From contig NZ_PHHD01000001.1 in assembly GCF_002813445.1 (NCBI RefSeq), positions 2,232,001 through 2,296,000 on the forward strand: a stretch of DNA of 64,000 nt, given 5' to 3'. This document shows, piece by piece, positions 1 through 8,413 of the stretch. The notes below the pieces were generated by a model, which had not been told where the DNA came from, did no database searches, and was given only the letters and a program-made list of their open reading frames with translations. Position numbers and translations under genes: made by a program. Position 1 is the stretch's first letter, and each line of letters opens with the position of its first letter. Source of the stretch: Pseudomonas tolaasii NCPPB 2192. GTDB taxonomy: Bacteria; Pseudomonadota; Gammaproteobacteria; Pseudomonadales; Pseudomonadaceae.

Positions 1-198
1 GACTTCGGAGAGCACCAGGTTGTACACGTCCGTGACGGAAGCGCCCTCAAGGTGGGCGAAATAATTGTGCAGCGCCTTCTCGACACTCCCGCGAAGGGTC
101 TGGCCTTCTTCGCTCGGCGTGTTGAGGTGCTGTTTCAAATTGACGTTGTCGCTCACGGGTGTTGTTCCACTCACTAAAGTCTCGGTCATCATCGTCAT
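1..198 (-). CDS. fis: DNA-binding protein Fis (N-terminal part, cut by window edge)
   Basis: Nucleoid-associated factor that bends DNA and adjusts transcription of rRNA and many other operons. The 66 visible codons read MTMMTETLVSGTTPV at the start and end in SVTDVYNLVLSEV, the Fis dimerisation core. The C-terminal helix-turn-helix lies outside the window. The ATG (198-196) overlaps the TGA of dusB in an ATGA, so translation is probably coupled. The dusB-fis pair is also co-transcribed in enterobacteria, which supports the call. Only the C-terminus is unseen. Confidence 0.93.
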   Translation of the reverse strand, partial: MTMMTETLVSGTTPVSDNVNLKQHLNTPSEEGQTLRGSVEKALHNYFAHLEGASVTDVYNLVLSEV

Positions 199-1208
199 GC
201 GGCCACCCCCTCTCCGTCCCCTGTCCCCAGGCTCTTGTAACGTTCGCTGAAAAACTCACGAACGTTGGCGCACTGTGCTTCCGTATCATCCAAACGATTG
301 AAGTGGGCGCGAAATTCCCTGGCGCCCGGCAAGGTTGCGAGATACCAGCCGACATGCTTGCGAGCAATGCGTACTCCCATCACGTCTCCATAAAAGGCGT
401 GCAGGGCGGCCAGATGCTCTAGCAGAATACGTTCCACCTCGATCAGCTCCGGTGCCGGCAACACGTCGCCGGTACGCAGAAAATGCTCGATCTCACGAAA
501 AATCCACGGCCGCCCCTGGGCGGCACGGCCAATCAACAGGCCATCGGCGCCGGTGGCGTGCAGCACGCGCCGGGCTTTCTCGGCTGAATCGATGTCGCCA
601 TTGGCAAAGACCGGCATCGACACCGCCTGCTTGATCGCGGCGATGGTGTCGTACTCGGCTTCACCGGTGTAAAGGTCGGCGCGGGTGCGGCCATGCACCG
701 CCAGCGCTGTAATGCCTGCCTGTTCGGCGATCTTCGCCACCGTCAGGCCGTTCTTGTTGTCCCGGTCCCAGCCGGTACGGATCTTCAGGGTAACCGGCAC
801 ATCCACTGCGGCGACAACGGCCTGCAGGATCTCGGCTACCAATTGCTCATCTTTCAACAGCGCGGAACCGGCGGCCTTGTTGCAGACCTTCTTGGCCGGG
901 CAGCCCATATTGATGTCGATGATCTGCGCGCCCAGCTCCACATTGGCCCGGGCCGCCTCCGCCAGCATCTGTGCATCTCCACCGGCGATCTGTACCGAGC
1001 GGGGCTCGGGATCACCTTCGTGGATCATGCGCATCCGCGATTTGCGGGTGTTCCACAAACTCATGTCGCTGGTGACCATTTCCGAGACTACAAGACCTGC
1101 GCCCAAACGCTTGCACAGCTGACGAAAGGGCTGGTCGGTGACACCCGCCATCGGGGCGAGGATCAAGCCGTTCTGCAATGTGTATGGGCCGATGCGTACC
1201 GCCGACAT
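195..1208 (-). CDS. dusB: tRNA-dihydrouridine synthase B
   Basis: Flavin enzyme that reduces uridine to dihydrouridine in the tRNA D-loop. The 337-residue protein is of normal family length. It starts MSAVRIGPYTLQN and carries APMAGVTDQPFRQL (FMN barrel entry), the catalytic cysteine in INMGCPAKKVCNK, HGRTR, and GADGLLIGRAAQGRPWIF near the phosphate-binding end of the barrel. It is the first gene of a dusB-fis operon, with a 4-nt overlap at its 3' end. A 185-nt gap separates it from the next gene upstream on this strand. Confidence 0.97.
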   Translation of the reverse strand: MSAVRIGPYTLQNGLILAPMAGVTDQPFRQLCKRLGAGLVVSEMVTSDMSLWNTRKSRMRMIHEGDPEPRSVQIAGGDAQMLAEAARANVELGAQIIDINMGCPAKKVCNKAAGSALLKDEQLVAEILQAVVAAVDVPVTLKIRTGWDRDNKNGLTVAKIAEQAGITALAVHGRTRADLYTGEAEYDTIAAIKQAVSMPVFANGDIDSAEKARRVLHATGADGLLIGRAAQGRPWIFREIEHFLRTGDVLPAPELIEVERILLEHLAALHAFYGDVMGVRIARKHVGWYLATLPGAREFRAHFNRLDDTEAQCANVREFFSERYKSLGTGDGEGVAA

Positions 1209-1393
1209 AGGACTTCCCTGTTGTGGGGCCGGATCATTAGAGTTCGAAAAAGGGTTGGCATGATACCCGCTCTCGATGACTGGATAAAGGCTGAATTGGA
1301 TAAAATCTGAGCAGTTATTTCTTTATCGCCAGCGGTTTGGTCGCGCCGGGCTCAGTCAAGAATCCGCCGTCAAACCTCTGGACGTGAAGCGAT

Positions 1394-2629
1394 TCACTCG
1401 GGCGAGTGGAAACTCAGGCTGTAATTCACCGCTTTGCTGCCCGGATCGAGGATGTCCAGGGAGATGTGAATGGGGGTCTGAGAGGGCATTTCGCTCACTC
1501 CGGCCAGCTCACCGCTCAGGTATTCGGCAGGTTTGAAGCGACGACTGGCAATCAGGCCGCCATTCAAATCGGCGAAACGCAGTTCCAGCAGCGGGAACGG
1601 CTGGGAGAACGTCGCGCGGTTATAGATGATCGCGTCCACCACCAGCGCCCCGGCAAATTCCGGGTTGCTGCGCACCACCAGGTTGCTGCTTTTTATATGG
1701 GCGATGTCGACGCGCGATGGCACGGTGCAACCCAGGCTCGGGCACAGCTGCTGGAACCACGGGCGGTAGGCGTCCTGGCGGGCCAGGTCGTCGAACTGAT
1801 AGGCGATGTATTGGCCGGCGAGGCCTGCGGCGGCCAGCAATACCAACACGATCCAGAACAGGCGGCGCGCCCAGCTGGAAGGGCGCTTGTGTGCATACAG
1901 GTGCAGCGGGTCGTCTTCCAGGTCCTGCAGGACGTCGTCGTGAACACTGGCGTCGGGGCGTGGGCGCTTGCGGCGAGGCTGCGGACGGTCCTCGGGTTCC
2001 GGTTCGTCCAGCTCGTCGGTGACCGCGCTGAAGGGTGGGTCCAGGTCGTCATCGTCGGAGGTTGAGCGCAGCGTCGGTTCGTCATCGACCTCATCAACAT
2101 GAAAGGACATCGACGGTTCGGTGCGCGGCCTGGCGGCAGCTGCCTTGACGGGTTCAGGTTCGTCTTCGGGGGCGTGTGCACGCTCCTCGGGCGGTTCGCT
2201 GAACAGGCTGGCCGCCCACTTTTCTTCTTCGGCCTTGACCGTGTCACGGCTGGCGCTGAGGGGCTCTTCTTTTTGCCTGCGGTCGGCGCCGGCCTGGCGG
2301 CGTTCGGCACTCACGGGTTGAGTGTGCTGAATTTCGCGGCGTTCCAGTTTGGCCAGTTCTTCGTCCAGGTCCAGGTTGTCCAGGTCCAGCTCTTCGGCTG
2401 TCCACTGTTTCTGGCTGATGGCCCGTGGTGGCTCGGGCGTCGGCTCAACCGTGGCGGGCTGTTCAGGTTCTGGCGCCTGGCCACGTTGTTCCAGCAACTG
2501 ACGGGCGGCGTTGAACACTTGCAGGCACAAGCCGCAGCGAACCACGCCACGGGCCACGCTCAATTGGGCGTGGCTGACGCGAAAGCGGGCTTGGCAATGC
2601 GGGCACTGGGTGACGAAACTGTCGGTCAT
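1394..2629 (-). CDS. Zinc-ribbon and DUF3426 membrane protein
   Basis: Uncharacterised single-pass protein, 411 residues from the ATG at 2629; a TTG 21 nt further upstream is less likely. The N-terminus carries an MJ0042-type zinc ribbon (CPHC...CGLC). Next comes a long acidic, Pro/Glu-rich and probably disordered stretch, and a transmembrane helix (LFWIVLVLLAAAGLAGQYIA) around residue 265. The C-terminal domain resembles DUF3426 and would lie in the periplasm. Its place between prmA and dusB matches P. aeruginosa PA4851 as I recall. The molecular role is unknown. A sensor or scaffold with a cytosolic metal-binding head is only a guess. Confidence 0.85.
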   Translation of the reverse strand: MTDSFVTQCPHCQARFRVSHAQLSVARGVVRCGLCLQVFNAARQLLEQRGQAPEPEQPATVEPTPEPPRAISQKQWTAEELDLDNLDLDEELAKLERREIQHTQPVSAERRQAGADRRQKEEPLSASRDTVKAEEEKWAASLFSEPPEERAHAPEDEPEPVKAAAARPRTEPSMSFHVDEVDDEPTLRSTSDDDDLDPPFSAVTDELDEPEPEDRPQPRRKRPRPDASVHDDVLQDLEDDPLHLYAHKRPSSWARRLFWIVLVLLAAAGLAGQYIAYQFDDLARQDAYRPWFQQLCPSLGCTVPSRVDIAHIKSSNLVVRSNPEFAGALVVDAIIYNRATFSQPFPLLELRFADLNGGLIASRRFKPAEYLSGELAGVSEMPSQTPIHISLDILDPGSKAVNYSLSFHSPE

Positions 2630-2659
2630 GCGGCCATCCGATTCAGGCAAGCACTCATT

Positions 2660-3538
2660 CTAGCGCCGACGACCACTGATGCGTACCCAGCCATCGCGGT
2701 TTGCGATCGGGTCCAGATCAAAATCCTGCGCGTAGGCGGCGGCCACGTCTTCGCCTTGCTCGGCGAGGATGCCCGACAACGCCAGGCGGCCACCCGGCTT
2801 GACCAGGCTCGACAGTTGCGGCGCCAGCGAAACCAGCGGCCCGGCGAGAATATTTGCCACGAGTACGTCGGCCTGCACCTGGGGCAATTGCTCCGGCAGA
2901 TACAGCGGGAATTTGCCTTCGGGAATGTTGTTGCGCCCGGCGTTATCGCGCGAGGCTTCCAGCGCCTGCACGTCGATGTCGGTGCCGACGGCTTCCTTGG
3001 CGCCCAACAGCAGCGCGGCAATGGCCAGAATCCCCGAGCCGCAGCCGAAATCCAGCACATTGCAGTCGCTCAGATCCTGGCCGTCGAGCCATTCCAGGCA
3101 CAGCGCAGTGGTGGGATGGGTGCCGGTGCCGAACGCCAGGCCCGGGTCCAGCAACAGGTTCACGGCGTTTGGCTCAGGTGCGGCGTGCCAGCTGGGCACG
3201 ATCCACAGGCGCTGGCCGAAACGCATCGGCTGAAAGTTGTCCATCCAGCTGCGTTCCCAATCCTGGTCTTCGATGACTTCGCTGTGGTGCTCGGGCAGCG
3301 GGCTCCCGGTGAGCAGTTCCATATGGGCCAGCACGGCGGCGGCATCGGTGCCGTCTTCGAACAGGGCCAGCAAATGGGTGTGGGACCACAGTGGGGTGGT
3401 GTTGAGCTCGGGCTCGAAGATCGGCTGGTCTTCGGCGTCCATGAACGTGACCGAGACAGCGCCGACTTCGAGGAAAGCGTCTTCATAGGTTTCGGCTTGT
3501 TCTGGGCTGATGGCGAGACGGACTTGCAGCCAAGGCAT
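2660..3538 (-). CDS. prmA: Ribosomal protein L11 methyltransferase
   Basis: SAM-dependent enzyme that trimethylates lysines and the N-terminus of ribosomal protein L11. The 292-residue protein starts MPWLQVRLAISPEQAE. It has the substrate-recognition N-domain and then the SAM site NVLDFGCGSGILAIAALLLG with acidic loop GTDID, and NILAGPL as the N-P-type catalytic motif. The ATG at 3538 is preferred over an in-frame GTG at 3547 because the AAGG Shine-Dalgarno overlaps that GTG. It is separated from accC by a terminator and a REPIN, so it is probably transcribed on its own. Confidence 0.97.
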   Translation of the reverse strand: MPWLQVRLAISPEQAETYEDAFLEVGAVSVTFMDAEDQPIFEPELNTTPLWSHTHLLALFEDGTDAAAVLAHMELLTGSPLPEHHSEVIEDQDWERSWMDNFQPMRFGQRLWIVPSWHAAPEPNAVNLLLDPGLAFGTGTHPTTALCLEWLDGQDLSDCNVLDFGCGSGILAIAALLLGAKEAVGTDIDVQALEASRDNAGRNNIPEGKFPLYLPEQLPQVQADVLVANILAGPLVSLAPQLSSLVKPGGRLALSGILAEQGEDVAAAYAQDFDLDPIANRDGWVRISGRRR

Positions 3539-3634
3539 GGCGGGCACCTTTGAAAATAATGAGTGTGCAGCGGGGTGGGGCTGCGAAAGGGCGCAAGTTT
3601 ACGCGAGCGGCGGGAGGGGTGTACACATAACAAG

Positions 3635-3721
3635 TGTGGGAGCGGGCTTGCCCGCGATGCAGGCACCTGGGTTTATCAGTCAAACCGAGTCGATGCTATC
3701 GCAGGCAAGCCAGCTCCCACA
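3635..3721. repeat. REPIN (paired inverted REP elements)
   Basis: Two inverted REP sequences about 25 nt long, TGTGGGAGCGGGCTTGCCCG and its counterpart ending in CCAGCTCCCACA, with about 36 nt of unrelated sequence between them. The arms differ slightly (GCGGGC against GCTGGC), as if each arm evolved on its own. It lies in the prmA-accC gap beside the accC terminator. Non-autonomous repeat moved by RAYT transposases in related strains; no RAYT gene is present in this window. Confidence 0.9.
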
Positions 3722-3762
3722 GAAGTCAGCTCTCACAGGGTTTGCTGGTGTCTTTTATATCC

Positions 3763-3804
3763 CTGAAACAACAAAACCGCCCGGAGGCGGCTTTGTTGTT
3801 TCAG
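3763..3804 (-). terminator. Terminator hairpin after accC
   Basis: A 19-bp stem with one wobble pair (3763-3781 with 3786-3804, loop CGGA) starts 6 nt after the accC stop on the minus strand. The GC core GCCGCC/GGCGGC is flanked by A-rich and T-rich arms, so it should work in either direction. It ends the aroQ-accB-accC transcript. Confidence 0.85.
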
Positions 3805-3809
3805 AGCAC

Positions 3810-5171
3810 TTACTGGTTGGCCAGCTTGTGTTCCAGGTAGTGAATGTTCACACCACCTTCGCAAAAGCCTTCATCACGCACCAGGTCCCGGTGCAGCGGG
3901 ACGTTGGTCTTGATGCCGTCCACCACGATTTCGTCCAGGGCATTGCGCATACGGGCCATGGCCTCGTCGCGGGTGGCGCCCCAGGTGATCAGCTTGCCGA
4001 TCAGCGAGTCGTAGTTGGACGGAACCTTGTAGCCGCTGTACAGGTGCGAATCGACGCGAACGCCGTTGCCGCCTGGCGCATGGAAATGCTTGACCAGGCC
4101 TGGACTCGGGATAAAGGTTTTCGGGTCTTCGGCGTTGATCCGGCACTCCAGGGAGTGGCCGTGGATCTTCACGTCGTCCTGGGTGAAGGACAGCACGTTG
4201 CCGGCGGCGATGCTCAGCATCTCCTTGACGATGTCGATACCGGTGACCATCTCCGATACCGGGTGCTCTACCTGCACGCGAGTGTTCATCTCGATGAAGT
4301 AGAAACGGCCGTTCTCGTAGAGGAACTCGAAGGTGCCGGCGCCACGGTAGTTGATGTCGATGCACGCCTTGACGCAGCGAGCCAGTACTTCCTGGCGAGC
4401 CTTTTCGTCCAGGCCCGGTGCCGGGGCTTCTTCCAGCACCTTCTGGTGACGGCGTTGCAGCGAGCAATCGCGGTCGCCCAGGTGGATGGCGTGGCCTTGG
4501 CCGTCGGACAGTACCTGCACTTCCACGTGACGCGGGTTGGTCAGGTACTTCTCCAGATAAACCATCGAGTTGCCGAACCAGGCGCCCGCTTCGGAACGGG
4601 TCTGCTTGGCAGCTTCGATCAGGTCTTCTTCCTTGTGCACCACGCGCATGCCGCGACCACCACCGCCACCGGCGGCCTTGATGATCACCGGGTAACCGAC
4701 TTCGCGACCGATGCGCAGAGCGGTTTCTTCGTCTTCAGGCAGCGGGCCGTCGGAGCCGGGAACGGTTGGCACGCCGGCTGCGATCATGGCTTCCTTGGCT
4801 GAAACCTTGTCGCCCATCAGGCGAATGGTTTCGGCTTTCGGGCCGATGAAGGCAAACCCGGATTTCTCCACCTGTTCGGCGAAGTCGGCGTTTTCCGCGA
4901 GGAAGCCGTAGCCCGGGTGGATGCCATCAGCGCCGGTCACTTCCGCAGCGGCAATGATGTTCGAGACTTTCAGGTACGAGTTCGTGGCCAGTGGCGGGCC
5001 GATGCAGATGCTTTCGTCCGCCAGCTTCACGTGCATCAATTCGGTGTCGGCCGTCGAGTAAACAGCGACGGTCTTGATGCCCTCTTCCTTACAGGCGCGC
5101 AGGATACGCAGCGCGATCTCGCCGCGGTTGGCGATCAGGACTTTTTGCAGTTTCTTCGCAGGTTTCAACAT
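3810..5171 (-). CDS. accC: Acetyl-CoA carboxylase, biotin carboxylase subunit
   Basis: ATP-dependent carboxylation of the biotin on AccB, the first half-reaction of malonyl-CoA and fatty-acid synthesis. 453 residues from ATG 5171, which has GGAG 8 nt upstream; the reading frame extends further but lacks support. Seen in the sequence: KVLIANRGEIALRILRA, HPGYGFLAENADFA, the ATP-grasp glycine loop KAAGGGGGRGMR, HLGDRDCSLQRRHQKV, and the catalytic region FIEMNTRVQVEHPV. It follows accB by 17 nt in the usual accBC order. Confidence 0.98.
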   Translation of the reverse strand: MLKPAKKLQKVLIANRGEIALRILRACKEEGIKTVAVYSTADTELMHVKLADESICIGPPLATNSYLKVSNIIAAAEVTGADGIHPGYGFLAENADFAEQVEKSGFAFIGPKAETIRLMGDKVSAKEAMIAAGVPTVPGSDGPLPEDEETALRIGREVGYPVIIKAAGGGGGRGMRVVHKEEDLIEAAKQTRSEAGAWFGNSMVYLEKYLTNPRHVEVQVLSDGQGHAIHLGDRDCSLQRRHQKVLEEAPAPGLDEKARQEVLARCVKACIDINYRGAGTFEFLYENGRFYFIEMNTRVQVEHPVSEMVTGIDIVKEMLSIAAGNVLSFTQDDVKIHGHSLECRINAEDPKTFIPSPGLVKHFHAPGGNGVRVDSHLYSGYKVPSNYDSLIGKLITWGATRDEAMARMRNALDEIVVDGIKTNVPLHRDLVRDEGFCEGGVNIHYLEHKLANQ

Positions 5172-5188
5172 CGAAGGCGCTCCGCGGT

Positions 5189-5656
5189 TCAAACGATGGT
5201 GAACAGCGGCTGGTCGTACTCAACCGGCTGACCGTTTTCTACCAGGATGGATTCGATGACGCCGGCTTTTTCAGCGGTGATGTGGTTCATCATCTTCATC
5301 GCTTCAACGATGCAGATGGTGTCGCCCACTTTCACGGTCTTGCCGACTTCAACGAAGGCTGGCGAGGTCGGTGCCGGGGTGCGGTAGAAAGTACCGACCA
5401 TCGGCGACTTGACCACAAAGCCGTTCAGCGCAGGCGCGGCCGGGGCGGCAGGAGCAGCGGCGGCGGCAGCAGGCGCGGCGGCCGGGGCAGCAGCGGCTGG
5501 AGCCGGAGCCTGCATTTGTGGTGCGTAGAACTGTTGGGCCGGGGTCTTACTGTGACGGCTGATCCGTACGGATTCTTCGCCTTCCTTGATTTCCAGCTCG
5601 TCGATACCGGATTCTTCCAGCAGTTCGATCAGTTTCTTGACTTTACGGATATCCAT
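5189..5656 (-). CDS. accB: Acetyl-CoA carboxylase, biotin carboxyl carrier protein
   Basis: 155-residue carrier that moves carboxybiotin between AccC and the carboxyltransferase AccAD. The N-terminal helical part (MDIRKVKKLIELLEESG) is followed by a flexible linker almost entirely of Ala and Pro (about residues 50-75), then the biotinyl domain with the modified lysine in VEAMKMMNHI. It lies between aroQ (24-nt gap) and accC (17-nt gap), so the three are probably one transcript. Confidence 0.98.
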   Translation of the reverse strand: MDIRKVKKLIELLEESGIDELEIKEGEESVRISRHSKTPAQQFYAPQMQAPAPAAAAPAAAPAAAAAAPAAPAAPALNGFVVKSPMVGTFYRTPAPTSPAFVEVGKTVKVGDTICIVEAMKMMNHITAEKAGVIESILVENGQPVEYDQPLFTIV

Positions 5657-5680
5657 GAATCATCAACTCCCAAGGGTCGG

Positions 5681-6136
5681 TCAGGGGCGCTTGGCCGGTT
5701 GTTCAATGTGTTCCAGGGCGGCCTCCAGGGCCAGTCGGTAACCGCTGGCGCCAAGGCCGCAGATCACACCTACCGCTACGTCGGAGAAGTAGGAGTGATG
5801 GCGGAAAGCTTCGCGTTTGTGCACGTTCGACAAATGCACTTCGATGAATGGGATGCTCACCGCCAGCAGCGCGTCACGTAATGCAACACTTGTGTGCGTA
5901 AAAGCGGCGGGGTTGATCAGAATAAAGTCCACGCCTTCGCCGCGCGCGGCATGGATGCGATCAATCAATTCGTACTCGGCATTGCTTTGCAGGTAGAGCA
6001 GATGGTGGCCGGCTTCACGTGCCCTGCGCTCAAGATCGAGGTTGATCTGGTCCAGGGTCACTGCCCCGTAGACGCCCGGTTCACGGGTGCCGAGCAGGTT
6101 CAGGTTGGGTCCGTGAAGAACCAGTAAGGTCGCCAT
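5681..6136 (-). CDS. aroQ: Type II 3-dehydroquinate dehydratase
   Basis: Third step of the shikimate pathway: 3-dehydroquinate to 3-dehydroshikimate. The 151-residue length is typical of the dodecameric type II enzyme. Motifs: GPNLNLLGTREPGVYG (with the catalytic tyrosine), LINPAAFTHTSVALRDAL, EVHLSNVHKREAFRHHSYFS (catalytic histidine), and GVICGLGASGY. The ATG at 6136 has AAGGAA upstream. First gene of the aroQ-accB-accC operon, so the 6137-6281 region should hold its promoter. Confidence 0.97.
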   Translation of the reverse strand: MATLLVLHGPNLNLLGTREPGVYGAVTLDQINLDLERRAREAGHHLLYLQSNAEYELIDRIHAARGEGVDFILINPAAFTHTSVALRDALLAVSIPFIEVHLSNVHKREAFRHHSYFSDVAVGVICGLGASGYRLALEAALEHIEQPAKRP

Positions 6137-6281
6137 CGGCTGTTCCTTGTTATTGATGTGGGTACGGCAGAACCCGGCGACTATGCCGCAAAGCCTTTGT
6201 GACTGTCCAGTTCTATGCAGTAGGCGGCACGATTAGCGAGGATTGCGCAAAATTTGTGACTGTGAGGCTGAATTTGGTCAG

Positions 6282-6369
6282 TGTGGGAGCTGGCTTGCCT
6301 GCGATAGCGGTGTGTCAGTTGACAATAAGGTGCTGACCCACCCCTATCGCAGGCAAGCCAGCTCCCACA
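6282..6369. repeat. REPIN between aroQ and the chemoreceptor gene
   Basis: Inverted pair: TGTGGGAGCTGGCTTGCCTG on the left and its exact mirror on the right, extending through GCGATAG, with about 34 nt between. The two arms match almost perfectly. It sits 30 nt after the stop of the chemoreceptor gene, so it may stabilise that mRNA's 3' end. Confidence 0.9.
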
Positions 6370-6398
6370 TTTTGATCTTCACTTGGCAATGGATTGGG

Positions 6399-8360
6399 TC
6401 ACACGCGAAACGCCTGCACGGCAGTATTGAGCTGCCCGCCCAGCACCAGCAAATGCTCACCCTGGCTGCGCCCTTGTCCAATACGCAGCAAATTGTCCTC
6501 GCCCAGCTGGTGAATCCGCTCACTGTTGTCGCGAATCTCACTGACGGCGCCACTTTGCTGCGCGGTCACATCGGCGATGCGCACGGCGGTTTCGGAGATG
6601 GTACGGATCGCCCCGACAATCTCATCCAGCGCGCCGTCCGCCGCCTGGGCTTGCCGGGCGGTGGACTCGGCATGCTCGACCTGGGCGCGCATACCTTCAA
6701 CCGATTGATGCGCGGCGGTTTGCAGGCCGGCGATCAAGCCCTGGATTTCGGCGGTGGCGCCTGCGGTACGCTGCGCCAGCGAGCGAACTTCGTCGGCGAC
6801 CACGGCAAACCCGCGACCGGCTTCACCTGCCCGCGCGGCCTCGATGGCGGCGTTGAGCGCCAGCAAGTTGGTTTGGTCGGCAATTGAGCGAATCACTGTC
6901 AGCACGCCGCCGATGGTGGCGGACTCTTCGGCAAGTTTTTCGATCATTTGCGCATTTTGCTGCACTTCACCGACCAACGCGTGCAAGCCCGTCAGGCTCA
7001 AACCAATCACCCGCTGGCCTTGCTCCACCGCCTGGCCCGCGCTGCGGCTGGCGCTGGCTGCCTGGCTGGCGTCGCCGGCCACTTGCTGGATCGTCGCTTC
7101 GAGTTCGCCCAGAGAATCACGGATTTGCCCGGTGTCACCGGCCTGGCGCTCTGCGCCGTCATGCAACCCGCTGCTCAACTCGGCGAGGGCCCGGCTGCTG
7201 CCGGCCACTTCCTCGGCATTGCCGCGGATGGTGCCCACCAGGTCCACCAGATACGCGCGCAGGCGGTTCAGCGACGCTTCGATGTCGTGCAGCTCGCGGT
7301 TGGTCTTGCCGAGGGCAATCGACTGGCTGAAATCACCTTCGGCCCACGTCGACAGGGCCGGTGCCAGGTTGGTCAGCACCCGCGCCAGACGGCGTTGCAG
7401 GGTGTCGATCAGCAGTGCGATCAACAAAATCAGGCCGATCATCACGCCCTGCATAAGGCGCACCTCGCCCTGGATCTTGCCGTGTTGCGCGCGCACCACC
7501 GGCTCCAGACCGGCGATGGCTTGCTGCACGGCGGCGATTTTCAGGTGGGTGCCGGTGGCGAGGTCGGCGCGCCGCTGGATCTGCTCGCGGGTGCGTTTGA
7601 GTTCGGCGGGGTAGCGGGTCAGCAGGCTGTTGAGCTCGCGCTTGAGGTCGACGCCGGTGTCTTGCACTTCGGTCTTTTCGCTGTTTTCCAGGCCCATCAT
7701 TGCGGAAAAATCATCGGCACTGGATTCATTGCTGGCCTTCACGCCCAGCAAGGGCAGTTGCGCCAGCAGGTCGGCCTGGCTGCGGATGCTGGCGATTTCG
7801 CGCTCTACATCATCGGCCAATTCTGCGCGGCCGCTACTTACCAATTTGTCGCGCGCCAGGGACAGTTTGCCGAGGTGTTGGGACGCCGCCAGCAATGGCG
7901 GCAGATAGCGGGCGGCATCCGGCGAATTCACGCCCATGGCGTACTGGCTCAGTTGCTCCAGATTTGCCCCCAGCTCACGTTCGGCTTGCAGCAGCAAGGC
8001 TTGTGGGTCGCCGGCCAGTTTGCCGGCGGCCAACAGGTCGGTTTTGCTGAACGTGTCCAGTTCGGTCAGGCTCGGGCGCAGGTTTTGCGCGAGGTCGGCG
8101 GGCAATTCATCCAGATGCTGCAACAGGCTTTCCAGGCTTTGGCTGGCACTGCTCAAGCGCAGGGCGTCGCCGCTGCCCAGGTAGTCGTCGATATTGCGCG
8201 CGGCCTGATTCTGGAAGGTCTGTGACAGCCCGAGGTAGCGCTCCATCAGCAGGTAAGGCCGCTCCAATGCACGTTGCGACCACCACAGCGTCGCCCCAAG
8301 TGCCAGGCACACGGCCACCAACAGGAGGGTATTGAGATTGGTCAGCAGCTTCAGGCGCAT
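6399..8360 (-). CDS. Methyl-accepting chemotaxis protein, CtpL-like
   Basis: Membrane chemoreceptor, 653 residues from ATG 8360 (TTG 8372 is an alternative; neither has a strong Shine-Dalgarno). Order: transmembrane helix at about 8-26; a long helical periplasmic sensor of about 280 residues, the size of a helical bimodular sensor; a second helix GVMIGLILLIALLIDTL; a HAMP-like linker; and the MCP signalling domain with the hairpin tip IADQTNLLALNAAIEAARAG. Position next to gcbA and length match CtpL (PA4844), linked to phosphate taxis in P. aeruginosa. The ligand here is inferred, not seen. Confidence 0.88.
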   Translation of the reverse strand: MRLKLLTNLNTLLLVAVCLALGATLWWSQRALERPYLLMERYLGLSQTFQNQAARNIDDYLGSGDALRLSSASQSLESLLQHLDELPADLAQNLRPSLTELDTFSKTDLLAAGKLAGDPQALLLQAERELGANLEQLSQYAMGVNSPDAARYLPPLLAASQHLGKLSLARDKLVSSGRAELADDVEREIASIRSQADLLAQLPLLGVKASNESSADDFSAMMGLENSEKTEVQDTGVDLKRELNSLLTRYPAELKRTREQIQRRADLATGTHLKIAAVQQAIAGLEPVVRAQHGKIQGEVRLMQGVMIGLILLIALLIDTLQRRLARVLTNLAPALSTWAEGDFSQSIALGKTNRELHDIEASLNRLRAYLVDLVGTIRGNAEEVAGSSRALAELSSGLHDGAERQAGDTGQIRDSLGELEATIQQVAGDASQAASASRSAGQAVEQGQRVIGLSLTGLHALVGEVQQNAQMIEKLAEESATIGGVLTVIRSIADQTNLLALNAAIEAARAGEAGRGFAVVADEVRSLAQRTAGATAEIQGLIAGLQTAAHQSVEGMRAQVEHAESTARQAQAADGALDEIVGAIRTISETAVRIADVTAQQSGAVSEIRDNSERIHQLGEDNLLRIGQGRSQGEHLLVLGGQLNTAVQAFRV

Positions 8361-8413
8361 GCGTGGTTTCAACCGACAGCAAAAGATAAGTGCCTGAAGT
8401 TATTGCGTTTCCA

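Noticed and set aside
2099..3553. 484-codon plus-strand frame across prmA and the DUF3426 gene
   Set aside because: Spans two well-supported genes on the other strand, with biased composition and no start signals.
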